Assembly (NCBI RefSeq): GCF_003025005.1
Contig: NZ_PVSS01000002.1
Coordinates: 124,001-188,000, forward strand
Direction of reading: 5' to 3'
Length of the DNA stretch: 64,000 bases
Source: Brumimicrobium mesophilum
Lineage (GTDB): Bacteria > Bacteroidota > Bacteroidia > Flavobacteriales_D > Crocinitomicaceae
Positions 15,817-25,420 of the stretch are shown here, piece by piece (position 1 is the stretch's first letter; each line of letters begins with the position of its first letter). A program made the translations under genes and the position numbers. The notes under the pieces are model-generated. The model was not told the DNA's origin. It ran no database searches and was given only the letters and a program-made list of their open reading frames with translations.

Positions 15817-18069
15817 GTGGAAAATAAGCCGGAAATTGATTTAGAAAAAGAACGCAAAGAAATTCTAAATGCGTTCAGAAGTTTGTTACGTGTTACTAAA
15901 AATGATAGAACACGAGAAGAAACGAAGCAAATTCGTAAAGCATTTGACGTAGCTGTTGAAGCTCATAAAGATATGCGACGCAAATCGGGTGAACCATATA
16001 TTTATCACCCGATTGCCGTTGCTAAAATTTGTGCTGAGGAAATGGAGTTGGGAACAACAGCCATTATTGCAGCATTACTCCACGATACTGTGGAAGACAC
16101 CTACATTACTTTAGAGGATATTGAAGAATCTTTTGGAGAAACCGTTCGAAAGGTAATCGATGGTTTAACTAAGATTCCTGAAGTATTTGATGAAAATATT
16201 TCAATTCAAGCTGAGAATTTTAGAAAAATGATTCTTACAATCTCAGATGATTTAAGGGTTGTTTTAATAAAATTAGCAGATCGTTTACACAACATGCGTA
16301 CTTTGGATAGTATGCGTCCTGACAAACAACTAAAAATTGCATCGGAAACAAATTTCTTGTATGCACCACTCGCCCATCGTTTAGGACTTTACACCATAAA
16401 GAGTGAACTAGAAGACTTGTGTCTGCGTTACATGAATCCTCAGGCATATCGTGAAATTAGCAGTAAATTGAAATCAACACACGCTGTTCGACAAAGATTT
16501 ATTAGGCGATTTACACACCCTATTAAAGAAGCATTATCTAATGAAGGTTATGTTTTTGATTTAAAAGCAAGAACTAAATCTATCGCTTCTATTTATCGTA
16601 AAATGAAAAACAAAGAAATTCCTTTTGAGGAAGTTTTTGATCTTTTTGCGATTAGAATTATTTTGGATACTCCTGAAGAATTAGAAAAACCTGATTGTTG
16701 GAGAGTTTACAGTATTGTTACAGATTTTTATCAGCCAAATCCAGACCGACTTAGAGATTGGGTTTCCACTCCTAGAGCAAATGGTTATGAATCATTGCAT
16801 ACAACTGTGATGAGTCCCCAAGGAAAATGGGTTGAAGTTCAAATTCGTTCTGAAAGGATGGATCAAATCGCTGAAAAAGGTCTAGCTGCACACTATAATT
16901 ACAAAGAGTCTAAAAGTGGTGAAAACAAATTTGATCGTTGGATTGGAGAAATTCGCGAATTAATTGGCAACCACTCTGAAGACGCTATGGATTTCGTAGA
17001 TGAATTCAAACTGAATTTATTCAATGATGAAATCTATGTATTTACTCCAAATGGAGAATTGCGTGTACTTCCAACTGGCGCAACAACCTTAGATTTTGCT
17101 TTTGACATTCATACTGATATCGGATTGACCTGTATTGGTGCGAAAGTGAATAAAAAACTTGTTCCGTTAAGTCATCAATTAAAAAGTGGACATCAGGTTG
17201 AAATTATAACTTCTAGCAAGCAACGACCTAATGAAGAATGGTTAAAATTTGCTGTTACTGGTCGTGCAAAGCAAAAAATAAAGGCTGCATTAAACGAAGA
17301 ACGAAATAAAATTGCTGATGATGGTAAGGAAATTCTTGACCGAAAATTCAAGCAACATAACATTCGATTTACAAGTGAAAACATTTCCATTTTAGAGAAA
17401 TACTATAATGTAGCTGCTGCGACGGAATTATATATTCGAATTGCTAAGGGTAAAGTTGACTTATCGAAACTCCGAAAAATTAAAAATATTGGAGGAAACC
17501 TGCAAGTTGAAAAAGAAGTTAAGACGAATAAAGTTAAAAAAGCAACGGATATTTCTAAACGTATCGATGGAAAGAAAGATACCTTAGTGATTGGGGATGA
17601 CTTTAAAGATATAGATTACGATTTTGCCAAATGTTGTAATCCTTTACCTGGTGATAGCGTTTTTGGATTTATTACTGTGAGTAGTGGAATAAAAATTCAT
17701 CGAAATGATTGTCCGAATGCTGAAAACTTAATGGGGAAAATGAATTACAGATGTATTTCTGCTCAGTGGAAAAATCAAGCTGTTAAAGAACACCTTGCAA
17801 AATTGAGATTAATTGGAATTGATGACATTGGAATAGTAAACAAAATTACTCAAATTGTTTCCTACCAACACAATGTAAACATGCGATCAATCAGTTTCGA
17901 ATCAAAAGACGGAATATTTGAAGGTAAAATTCAAGTCTTAGTAATGGATAAATATCACTTGGATGAATTGATTGAGAAATTTGAAATGACTGAAGGTATT
18001 CAGCGTGTTGAAAGATGGGATGATATTACGCAAGAAATTGAAGAAGATTACACCGAAGATGACAAATAA
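15817..18069 (+). CDS. RelA/SpoT bifunctional (p)ppGpp synthetase/hydrolase
   Basis: 750 residues starting at GTG 15817. Domains in order: HD hydrolase (about 50-200; HDTVEDT and LIKLADRLHNMRTL keep the metal-binding His-Asp residues), synthetase (about 250-370; RTKSIASIYRKMKNK and NGYESLHTTVMSPQG), TGS (about 405-465; VFTPNGELRVLPTGATTLDFAF), a zinc-finger/helical part with KCCNPLPGD, and a C-terminal ACT domain (about 665-745). It makes and degrades the stringent-response alarmones. The intact HD motif argues for a Rel/SpoT rather than a hydrolase-dead RelA. Bacteroidota usually carry one or two such genes. It follows fahA by 18 nt. Confidence 0.96.
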   Translation: MENKPEIDLEKERKEILNAFRSLLRVTKNDRTREETKQIRKAFDVAVEAHKDMRRKSGEPYIYHPIAVAKICAEEMELGTTAIIAALLHDTVEDTYITLEDIEESFGETVRKVIDGLTKIPEVFDENISIQAENFRKMILTISDDLRVVLIKLADRLHNMRTLDSMRPDKQLKIASETNFLYAPLAHRLGLYTIKSELEDLCLRYMNPQAYREISSKLKSTHAVRQRFIRRFTHPIKEALSNEGYVFDLKARTKSIASIYRKMKNKEIPFEEVFDLFAIRIILDTPEELEKPDCWRVYSIVTDFYQPNPDRLRDWVSTPRANGYESLHTTVMSPQGKWVEVQIRSERMDQIAEKGLAAHYNYKESKSGENKFDRWIGEIRELIGNHSEDAMDFVDEFKLNLFNDEIYVFTPNGELRVLPTGATTLDFAFDIHTDIGLTCIGAKVNKKLVPLSHQLKSGHQVEIITSSKQRPNEEWLKFAVTGRAKQKIKAALNEERNKIADDGKEILDRKFKQHNIRFTSENISILEKYYNVAAATELYIRIAKGKVDLSKLRKIKNIGGNLQVEKEVKTNKVKKATDISKRIDGKKDTLVIGDDFKDIDYDFAKCCNPLPGDSVFGFITVSSGIKIHRNDCPNAENLMGKMNYRCISAQWKNQAVKEHLAKLRLIGIDDIGIVNKITQIVSYQHNVNMRSISFESKDGIFEGKIQVLVMDKYHLDELIEKFEMTEGIQRVERWDDITQEIEEDYTEDDK

Positions 18070-18130
18070 CATTCAATTAAGAACTTTCTTAATTTTAAAG
18101 TGTTATTAAGTTCTTATTCAATTCCTAAAT

Positions 18131-19381
18131 ATGAGTTATCGCTATATAATGTTCTTTTCTATAATCTTAACCATTTTTTTGGTTCTTGATATTTATATTT
18201 GGAAAGCATTTAAAAGAACAGTCAACACAAGGTATTTTAAAGTATTGAAATGGTTAATACCTTTCTCTTCAGTTTTGTTTTTAACTGGATTCACTATTAA
18301 TTTGTATCGCGGTTCTTTAGGAATTTACAACGCCAATCAATTCATCAATATATTCTTCGGAATCTCATTGGGGTTCTTTATTGCTAAACTAATTGCTGCC
18401 GCTTTTTTATTTACGGAAGATTTTGTAAGAGCTATATTATATATTAAGAATAAATTATTTTCTAGAAAAGATAAATCAAAGCATTTTCCGAGTAGAAGAA
18501 ATTTTGTTAGGAATATTTCATTAGGAGTCGCTGCCATTCCCGTTTTAGGATCCATATATGCCGTGACCAAAGGGAAATACAATTTTCATGTAAAGAGATT
18601 AGACTTATCCATGAAAAGACTACCAGCATCTTTTGATGGACTAAAGGTTGTCCAATTCTCTGACTTTCACGCTGGTAGTTTTGATGATAAAGCAGCCGTT
18701 GAGGAAGGATTATCATTAATTAATGAGGCCAAGCCAGATATTATCATGTTTACTGGAGATTTAGTAAATAATCGCTCCACAGAAATGTTACCTTATATAG
18801 ATGCCCTTAAAAATTTATCCGCTAAATATGGGAAATTTGCAATTTTAGGAAATCATGACTATGGTGATTATATCCAATTTGATAAGCTTGAAGACAGACA
18901 AACCAATTTAGATGATCTATATGCTATATTTAAAGAAACAGGTTTTCAGCTTTTAAGAAATGAAAATATTCAAATCAATAATGGGACGGACACCATTGAT
19001 ATAATAGGTGTTGAAAATTGGGGACAAGGACCATTTCCGAAATATGGAGATATTGATTTAGCCACTCAATCGACTTCAGATGAAAGATTCAATATTTTGA
19101 TGAGTCATGACCCTGACCATTGGGAAAATATAATTAGAAAACATCCGAAACAATTCGACCTAACCTTAAGTGGTCATACACACGGATCTCAAGTAGGAGT
19201 TGATATTCCAGGCTGGCAATGGAGTCCAGTAAAGTATCGATACAAAAGATGGCTTGGTCTATACACTGAAAATGAACAGCATTTATTCGTTAGTAAAGGT
19301 TTTGGTTTCCTTGGTTTTCCAGGAAGAATTGGTATGTCGCCTGAAATCATTAGTTTCAAACTTCACAGTCAAGAAGCTTAG
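18131..19381 (+). CDS. Membrane-anchored metallophosphoesterase (YkuE-like)
   Basis: 416 residues. Three hydrophobic segments in the first 110 residues, then a twin-arginine-like SRRNFVRN followed by another hydrophobic stretch (about 118-145), then a calcineurin-type phosphoesterase domain (about 165-410). All metal-binding motifs are present: FSDFHAG (DxH), GDLVNN (GD), GNHDYG (GNHD), MSHDPDHW and SGHTHGSQ (GHxH). The catalytic domain probably lies on the periplasmic face. Some YkuE relatives act on lipids, for example UDP-diacylglucosamine (LpxG type); the substrate here is not determinable by eye. It stands alone, 61 nt after the RelA/SpoT gene. Confidence 0.9.
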   Translation: MSYRYIMFFSIILTIFLVLDIYIWKAFKRTVNTRYFKVLKWLIPFSSVLFLTGFTINLYRGSLGIYNANQFINIFFGISLGFFIAKLIAAAFLFTEDFVRAILYIKNKLFSRKDKSKHFPSRRNFVRNISLGVAAIPVLGSIYAVTKGKYNFHVKRLDLSMKRLPASFDGLKVVQFSDFHAGSFDDKAAVEEGLSLINEAKPDIIMFTGDLVNNRSTEMLPYIDALKNLSAKYGKFAILGNHDYGDYIQFDKLEDRQTNLDDLYAIFKETGFQLLRNENIQINNGTDTIDIIGVENWGQGPFPKYGDIDLATQSTSDERFNILMSHDPDHWENIIRKHPKQFDLTLSGHTHGSQVGVDIPGWQWSPVKYRYKRWLGLYTENEQHLFVSKGFGFLGFPGRIGMSPEIISFKLHSQEA

Positions 19382-19486
19382 AGATTAAATCTAAATTGCT
19401 TATGTAGAAATAATGAAGAAATTCAAATTTTTGTTATTTTTCAGGGTAAAAATCTTTTAAACATTTCAATAACCTACACTTTTATA

Positions 19487-19494
19487 TAATTTTG
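19487..19494 (+). promoter_or_regulatory. -7 promoter box (TAATTTTG) for the coiled-coil protein gene
   Basis: TAATTTTG matches TAnnTTTG; the ATG at 19550 is 55 nt downstream. No clear -33 TTG is present. Confidence 0.45.
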
Positions 19495-19549
19495 TATCTT
19501 ATTTTTAAATTGAATCGTTAAAACAGCTATTTTGCGACAAATTTCCAAA

Positions 19550-20140
19550 ATGAACAAAAACATAATATTTTTAGCAGCCTTATTCATTGGTATTAGTTTT
19601 AACGGCATAAGTCAAGATGAAGACAAAATCAATACTATTGAAGCACAATTCCAAGATTTAATTGAAAGTTCTAATGATTATCAAGCTTACAAAGTTATTG
19701 AGAAATCAAAACTGAAATCTCTTCAAAAAAACATTCAAGATTCAATAATAGTTTTTGAATCAGAAATTTTAGAATCATCTAAAAAAATCCAGGAACAAAA
19801 GAGTGATATCGATAGCAGTCATCAAGAAATTGAATCTTTGAACGCTGAATTAAAAGAGACCCAATCAAAAGTTGATAATATTGATTTTATGGGTATTTCT
19901 ACTCAAAAATCTACTTTTACAACGATAATGTTAAGCATTATCCTCGTTTTATTAATAATTTCTCTAGTTATGTTCTTTGTATTTAAAAAAGGTCAGAAGA
20001 GCACAAAATTAGCAAAAGAAAAACTTACCGAGACCCAACTTGAATTAGACAATCACAGAAAACGATCATTAGAGCGTGAACAAAAAGTGCGTAGAGAATT
20101 GCAAGACGAATTAAACAAAAGGAGTACGAGAAAAGATTAG
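19550..20140 (+). CDS. Secreted or envelope coiled-coil protein with one membrane helix
   Basis: 196 residues from ATG at 19550, chosen over a TTG six codons upstream because MNKNIIFLAALFIGISFNGISQ is a complete signal peptide. Residues about 60-115 form a heptad-rich coiled coil, followed by a strong transmembrane helix (TIMLSIILVLLIISLVMFFVF, split across about 128-148) and a charged C-terminal coiled coil. The protein should be anchored in the inner membrane with the first coiled coil in the periplasm. Similar small proteins are common in Flavobacteriales and have no known role. It is not fused to any enzymatic domain. Confidence 0.75.
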   Translation: MNKNIIFLAALFIGISFNGISQDEDKINTIEAQFQDLIESSNDYQAYKVIEKSKLKSLQKNIQDSIIVFESEILESSKKIQEQKSDIDSSHQEIESLNAELKETQSKVDNIDFMGISTQKSTFTTIMLSIILVLLIISLVMFFVFKKGQKSTKLAKEKLTETQLELDNHRKRSLEREQKVRRELQDELNKRSTRKD

Positions 20141-20314
20141 CAATGGAATAAATTTAACCATAACGGTTAAGTTTTACATTTCTAATAAAAGTAAAGAAAC
20201 TGAATTATTGTAAATTTCTTATTCTTTTAACCAGAAATTAAAGAATACAATTTTCTCTGTGCATAACTTATTTATAAATCTATCGAAAACAATGGAACAG
20301 TCTTACTTTTTCCT

Positions 20315-20322
20315 TATTTTTG
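20315..20322 (+). promoter_or_regulatory. -7 promoter box (TATTTTTG) of the fur-purA operon
   Basis: TATTTTTG matches the consensus and ends 20 nt before the Fur-family start codon. The -33 position reads TGG rather than TTG. Confidence 0.6.
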
Positions 20323-20342
20323 CCTTTTAAGGAATTGAATGC

Positions 20343-20804
20343 ATGGAAAGCGTACAAGAAACAGTTAAGAATATTTTTTCGGCTTATTTAGAAAAAAACG
20401 GACACAGAAAAACACCTGAACGTTTTGCTATACTTGAAGAAATATACAATTACGAAGGTCATTTTGATATAGAGTCTCTTTATATTAAAATGAAAAACAA
20501 AAATTATCGCGTATCACGCGCTACTTTGTATAATACTATTGATTTGCTATTGGCTTGTAACCTTGTTCGTAAACATCAATTCGGGAAAAACATTGCTCAA
20601 TTTGAAAAATCTCATGGATTTAAACAACATGACCATTTGGTATTAACAGATACCGGAGAATTAATTGAATTTTGTGACCCACGCATTCAAAATATTAAAT
20701 CAACTATTGAAGAAGTACTAGGTGTAAAAATCAACCATCACTCCCTATATTTTTATGGAGTGAGAGATGAAGATGCAGCTAAAAATTCAACCGATAAATC
20801 TTAA
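20343..20804 (+). CDS. Fur-family metal-dependent transcriptional repressor
   Basis: 153 residues. The N-terminal winged helix reads [56 protein letters not shown], the classic Fur DNA-binding domain with the [11 protein letters not shown] recognition helix. The C-terminal dimerisation/metal domain contains [17 protein letters not shown], with the conserved HDH ligands. The CxxC zinc motifs of E. coli Fur are absent, as in many Bacteroidota Fur proteins. It could sense iron, zinc or peroxide; sequence alone does not decide. It heads a tight run with the STAS protein (3 nt gap), purA and the OstA-like gene. Confidence 0.92.
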   Translation: MESVQETVKNIFSAYLEKNGHRKTPERFAILEEIYNYEGHFDIESLYIKMKNKNYRVSRATLYNTIDLLLACNLVRKHQFGKNIAQFEKSHGFKQHDHLVLTDTGELIEFCDPRIQNIKSTIEEVLGVKINHHSLYFYGVRDEDAAKNSTDKS

Positions 20805-20807
20805 ATA

Positions 20808-21164
20808 GTGAGCTTTTCTATCCAATTAGATATACAATCTACAGTATGTATCCTTGATTTTTCAGGGACCATTCTGACGAAAAACAAAGTGGATGAAACG
20901 CTAGAAATGGTAGATTTTGAATTGGAAGATGGAAAAAGGAAATTCATAATTGACTTAAAAGAATTAAAACAAATCAACAGTAGTGGTTTGAATTTAATAT
21001 TGCGAATTTTTACACATATAAGAAATAAAGGAGGAGAATTAATTCTTGTTCAGCCTAACAAATCAGTTAGCGAAATTTTTAAAATATCTAAGTTAAATAC
21101 AGTTTTTAATATTTCGGCAGATAAACAAACTGCCATTAACCAATTAAATGCACCAGAGGCATGA
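20808..21164 (+). CDS. STAS-domain protein (anti-sigma factor antagonist-like)
   Basis: 118 residues starting at GTG, 3 nt after the Fur stop. It is a single STAS domain with the phosphoacceptor segment FIIDLKELKQINSSGLNLILRI, where the Ser pair matches the regulatory Ser of SpoIIAA/RsbV proteins. No partner RsbW-type kinase is in the window. In this family the unphosphorylated form releases a sigma factor or another switch partner; here the partner is unknown. The 3' end overlaps the purA start by 4 bp, so translation is coupled to purA. Confidence 0.85.
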   Translation: MSFSIQLDIQSTVCILDFSGTILTKNKVDETLEMVDFELEDGKRKFIIDLKELKQINSSGLNLILRIFTHIRNKGGELILVQPNKSVSEIFKISKLNTVFNISADKQTAINQLNAPEA

Positions 21165-22438
21165 GTAAAGTAGACGTATTATTAGGATTACAATGGGGTG
21201 ATGAAGGAAAAGGGAAAATAGTCGATGTTTTGACTCCCAAGTATGACATCATTGCTCGATTTCAAGGAGGACCAAACGCTGGTCACACCTTAGAATTTGA
21301 CGGAATTAAGCATGTTTTACACACAATTCCTTCAGGAATTTTTAGAAAAGACACTTTAAACATCGTTGGAAATGGGGTGGTAATTGATCCAGTTATTTTT
21401 CAAAAAGAAATTGAAAATTTAGCTAAATTCAACTTACCAATTAAAGAGACTTTATTGATTTCAAATAAAGCTCACTTAATTTTACCAACGCACCGTTTAC
21501 TGGATGCTGCTTCTGAGCAAGCCAAAGGGAAATCTAAAATTGGTTCAACATTAAAAGGAATTGGTCCAACTTATATGGACAAAACTGGTCGTAATGGAAT
21601 CAGAGTTGGAGATATAGCAACTGCTTCTTTTAGAGAAAAATATGACAATCTTGTAGCGAAACACAAAGGAATGCTAGATCATTACGAAGGTTTTGAATAC
21701 AACGTTGAGGAGTTAGAAGCTGCTTTCTTTGAAGGAATTGAACTTTTGAGATCATTGACTACGATTGATAGTGAGCACTACATCAACCAAGCAATGAAAG
21801 AAGGAAAATCTATCTTGGCTGAAGGTGCACAAGGAACCTTATTGGATATCGATTTTGGTAGTTACCCGTTTGTAACATCTTCAAACACGATAACTGCTGG
21901 TACTTGTACTGGTTTAGGTGTTGCTCCAACGAAAATCGGTGACGTAATCGGAATTTTTAAGGCATATTGTACACGAGTTGGTTCTGGACCTTTCCCTACT
22001 GAGTTATTTGATGAAGTTGGCGAAGAAATCCGTAAAGCAGGTGGAGAATTTGGTGCAACAACAGGAAGACCAAGACGTTGTGGTTGGATTGACTTACCAG
22101 CATTGAAATACGCAATCATGATTAATGGTGCTTCTGAACTTTCTATGATGAAATCTGATGTTTTGGATGATTTCGAAGAAATTAAAGTTTGTACGCATTA
22201 TATCATTGATGGCAAGAAAGTTGATTATCTTCCGTTTGATATTACAGATATCGAGATTGAACCAGTATATGAATCTTTCAAAGGATGGAATACTGATACA
22301 ACAAAATTGACATCTTTTGCAGATGCTCCGAAAGAATTGAAGGAATATGTTGCATACTTGGAAAAAGAATTAGAAGTTCCAATTACAACTGTTTCTGTCG
22401 GTCCAGATCGAAGCCAAACTTTGAACAATAGAAAATAA
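21161..22438 (+). CDS. purA: Adenylosuccinate synthetase
   Basis: 425 residues, full length. Hallmarks are LGLQWGDEGKGKIVD (GTP-binding P-loop at the N terminus), RFQGGPNAGHT, GIGPTYMDKTGRNGIRVGD, EGAQGTLLDIDFGSYPFVTSS and TTGRPRRCGWIDL. It joins IMP and aspartate using GTP, the first committed step to AMP. It sits inside the Fur-STAS-purA-OstA run, overlapping the STAS gene by 4 bp. Confidence 0.98.
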   Translation: MSKVDVLLGLQWGDEGKGKIVDVLTPKYDIIARFQGGPNAGHTLEFDGIKHVLHTIPSGIFRKDTLNIVGNGVVIDPVIFQKEIENLAKFNLPIKETLLISNKAHLILPTHRLLDAASEQAKGKSKIGSTLKGIGPTYMDKTGRNGIRVGDIATASFREKYDNLVAKHKGMLDHYEGFEYNVEELEAAFFEGIELLRSLTTIDSEHYINQAMKEGKSILAEGAQGTLLDIDFGSYPFVTSSNTITAGTCTGLGVAPTKIGDVIGIFKAYCTRVGSGPFPTELFDEVGEEIRKAGGEFGATTGRPRRCGWIDLPALKYAIMINGASELSMMKSDVLDDFEEIKVCTHYIIDGKKVDYLPFDITDIEIEPVYESFKGWNTDTTKLTSFADAPKELKEYVAYLEKELEVPITTVSVGPDRSQTLNNRK

Positions 22439-24037
22439 TTGAAAACAAAATTCAACATATTACAAATTGCGCTTCTCATTGGGAGCGCAATTTTTTTGTC
22501 AATGGGATCTTCCTTTTGTCAAGAATATATTGAATTATTAGAAGGATCTGAAGACATCAAAATTGATGGGAAAACGGGAAACTATATTGTTAAAGGAAAT
22601 GTAGTTTTCAAAAAAGAAGAAACTAAACTCTACTGCGATTCAGCTTATTACAACCTGGTGCACAATACCGTTCGAGCATTTGGAAACATTCATCTCAACA
22701 AGGAAGACACCTTAAATATGTTTTGCGATTCCTTGTTCTTTGATACCAAAAAGGATTATGCCAAACTCTATGGCAATGTGAGAATACGTGACAACGAATA
22801 TAAGCTCACAACAGATTCAATGGATTATGATTTAAAGAATAATGTTGGAATTTACAAAAACAAAGGTGTGATCACCAGTATTTCGTCAAGTGACCAATTA
22901 AGCAGTGATATCGGCTACTTCTATCCCAATTCAAAACAGTTCAATTTTAGAAAAAACGTAGTTTATACCAGCAATGATTTTACAGTAAAATCCGACACTT
23001 TACAGTTTAATGCAAATTCTAAGAAAGCTTATTTCTTTGGACCAACTTATATCACCAATCAAGATATAAAAATGTATTGCGAAAAAGGTTGGTATGACTT
23101 GAATGAAGATGAAGGAGTATTAGAAAATAATGCTTCAATTGAAAATGAAAACTTAAATATTGGAGCCGATAGTTTGTTCTACTCTTCAAAGGACAGTTTA
23201 TATATTGCAAAAAAGAACGTATTGATAACCGATACCACGAACAAAATTGGTTTTCAAGGAGATTATGCAATCAATGACGAACGAAATAAATTTGCTTTTA
23301 TCACCGGTCATGCGCTTGCAAAAAGATTTGAAGAGAAAGACACACTTTATATTCATGCAGACACATTGTACAATTATTCCGATTCTTTGGGAAAACCAAT
23401 GTTAATGCAAGCTCATAAAAAGGTAAAACTATTCCGTGGTGATATGCAAGGAATATGTGATTCATTGATTTATGATAAAACCATTGGGGAAATGAACATG
23501 TTCACAAATCCTACTTTGTGGGCCCAAAATGCTCAATTAACAAGCGATACGATTACCATTTATGAAAAAGATAACCGAATACATCGTGCATTTTTACGGA
23601 AAAATGGTTTGGTAGCTACTCCAGTTGATTCAACGAATTATTATAATCAGGTTGCTGGAACCTTGCTGAATGCGTACTTTGATAGTACTCAAATTCGTAG
23701 AGTTGACATTGAAGGAAACGCTAAAACACTTTATTTTTTAGAAGATGAAGATGAAAGTGACACTGCCATAGTTGTCAATCGACAAGGAATGAATCGTATT
23801 TTCTCGTCAAATATTACTTTGAGATTTGTGGATGGAGATATAGAAACAGCAACTTATAGAGATAGTCCTGATGGGTTGGTTTACCCTATTTCTGATATCG
23901 ATAAAAAAGAAGAACGCGTTGAACAATTCAAATGGAATGAGGAAAATCGACCTTTAAGTTGGCAGGACATGATTTATTCTGAAGATGAAAAGAAGATTAT
24001 ACTTGAACTTTATAGTCGAATATTTAGAAATATATAA
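22439..24037 (+). CDS. OstA-like (LptA/LptD N-domain) periplasmic protein
   Basis: 532 residues from a TTG codon that immediately follows the purA stop; the signal peptide (about 1-28, ending SSFCQ) begins right there, which supports it. The mature part is built of OstA/LptA-type beta repeats: DIKIDGKTGNYIVKGNVVFKKEE, LYGNVRIRDNEYKLTTDSMDY and several later ones. LptA-type proteins bridge lipopolysaccharide from the inner to the outer membrane; this longer Bacteroidota form, called OstA-like protein, is usually found in this context. It ends well short of a full LptD barrel, so it is a stand-alone jellyroll protein. Last gene of the operon. Confidence 0.88.
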   Translation: MKTKFNILQIALLIGSAIFLSMGSSFCQEYIELLEGSEDIKIDGKTGNYIVKGNVVFKKEETKLYCDSAYYNLVHNTVRAFGNIHLNKEDTLNMFCDSLFFDTKKDYAKLYGNVRIRDNEYKLTTDSMDYDLKNNVGIYKNKGVITSISSSDQLSSDIGYFYPNSKQFNFRKNVVYTSNDFTVKSDTLQFNANSKKAYFFGPTYITNQDIKMYCEKGWYDLNEDEGVLENNASIENENLNIGADSLFYSSKDSLYIAKKNVLITDTTNKIGFQGDYAINDERNKFAFITGHALAKRFEEKDTLYIHADTLYNYSDSLGKPMLMQAHKKVKLFRGDMQGICDSLIYDKTIGEMNMFTNPTLWAQNAQLTSDTITIYEKDNRIHRAFLRKNGLVATPVDSTNYYNQVAGTLLNAYFDSTQIRRVDIEGNAKTLYFLEDEDESDTAIVVNRQGMNRIFSSNITLRFVDGDIETATYRDSPDGLVYPISDIDKKEERVEQFKWNEENRPLSWQDMIYSEDEKKIILELYSRIFRNI

Positions 24038-24100
24038 TTATTATTCAGGATATTCTTTCCTTTCAAAAAATCAAAAAACCTCCGATTTCATTGAAAAGTT

Positions 24101-25378
24101 TTAAATTTTCAAATCCAAAGTTTTCACAATCTTCAACATCCAAATCGTACTTCCCCAAAAAAGGACAAACATTATCCAAGAAATGATTTCAAACATTTCG
24201 ATTTCAGAAAGCTCGAACCATTCCATAATATCTGGAAATAATGCAAAGCAAGATAATTGAATTGCAGTAATCAAATTACCAACCCAAAAGAACCATTTTA
24301 ATTTACCGATAATGTTTGGAACCATAGAAATTGAAGAAGCAACAAAATTAGCCATTAACCACGGCGCAAGAGCTGCAGCAATCTCACCTGATAGTCTCCA
24401 CTCCTCACCAAATACAAATGCAAAAATTGAATCTCCCCAAATGTAAATTATTGAAAATGGGACTATTCCTATCAAAGTCAAAAGAATCACGGAACGCTTT
24501 AAAATAGGATAAATCACTTTTTTTTGTGAAAAGTCAGCTGATATACGGTTATATAACACTTGTCCAACTGCCACTCCAATCAATAAAAGTGGAATTTTTA
24601 GCATTCTGAATGAATGATCATAAGAACCAAAAAGTGCGGTACTTAAATATAGAGTTAGGAAGAAAGCAATAAGTAATTCCCTACTTGCATCAATTAAAGA
24701 ATGTGGAAGATTAACCTTAGGAAATTCTTTAAATTGCCTGGCTACAACTGCCCTTCTTAAATTTGAATTTTTATTATTTATTTTATAAATTCCAAAAGCG
24801 TCGAAAACATAAACTAAACTTCCTACTATCAGTCCGAGCAATGTAGAGACAGCTAAACCAACTACACCTAAACCTGCTAATCCTGCGAGTAATTTTGCAG
24901 TATTGGAAGTTGCTGAAGTTAACAAAGTAGAAATAGTAATGTTTTTGAACCATTTCATTCGAATAGCCCAATGTCGGCCAATACTCATAAAAACAGTAAA
25001 ACCACTAATTGCGCTTATGAGAACAATGTAAAAAAGCAAATTATCTGCATCTGCTTTGAACAACCAAAAAATTCCACCCGCCAATAACGTTAGACCCACA
25101 GTCCATATTAAAATTCTAAGTGAAAGGCGATATATGTGAAAAGCGTGCTCATTTTTTTTAGGTAATGGAATGGCATATTCATATCTCGCTGCCCCAATAA
25201 CAGATAGAAAGGCAACAATTCTCATGATAATTCCAAATTCACCAAAATCTTCCGGTGAATACAAACGTGTGATAAACGGAGTCAGTAAATAACTTATTCC
25301 TTGCGCCAAAACCGTTCCGGAAGAAAGCACGAGTGCCGACTTGATCAACTCAGACTTTAAATTGATTTTGGATCGCAT
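24101..25378 (-). CDS. Polysaccharide/lipopolysaccharide flippase (Wzx-like, MOP superfamily)
   Basis: 425 residues with about twelve hydrophobic helices. The opening KSALVLSSGTVLAQGISYLLTPFITRLYSPEDFGEFGI is the characteristic first two helices of the polysaccharide-transport MATE-like family, and RYEYAIPLPK follows as usual. It would move undecaprenyl-linked oligosaccharides across the inner membrane. The gene lies 42 nt downstream of the DUF721 gene in the recF operon; no other polysaccharide gene is adjacent, so its substrate is unknown. Confidence 0.88.
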   Translation of the reverse strand: MRSKINLKSELIKSALVLSSGTVLAQGISYLLTPFITRLYSPEDFGEFGIIMRIVAFLSVIGAARYEYAIPLPKKNEHAFHIYRLSLRILIWTVGLTLLAGGIFWLFKADADNLLFYIVLISAISGFTVFMSIGRHWAIRMKWFKNITISTLLTSATSNTAKLLAGLAGLGVVGLAVSTLLGLIVGSLVYVFDAFGIYKINNKNSNLRRAVVARQFKEFPKVNLPHSLIDASRELLIAFFLTLYLSTALFGSYDHSFRMLKIPLLLIGVAVGQVLYNRISADFSQKKVIYPILKRSVILLTLIGIVPFSIIYIWGDSIFAFVFGEEWRLSGEIAAALAPWLMANFVASSISMVPNIIGKLKWFFWVGNLITAIQLSCFALFPDIMEWFELSEIEMFEIISWIMFVLFWGSTIWMLKIVKTLDLKI

Positions 25379-25420
25379 TTATTGTTTGTTTAAGAATTTA
25401 AGTAGTTGTGAAAAGATAAT

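Noticed and set aside
19532-19549. TTG start of the coiled-coil protein
   Set aside because: Adds six residues before a full signal peptide that begins at ATG 19550.
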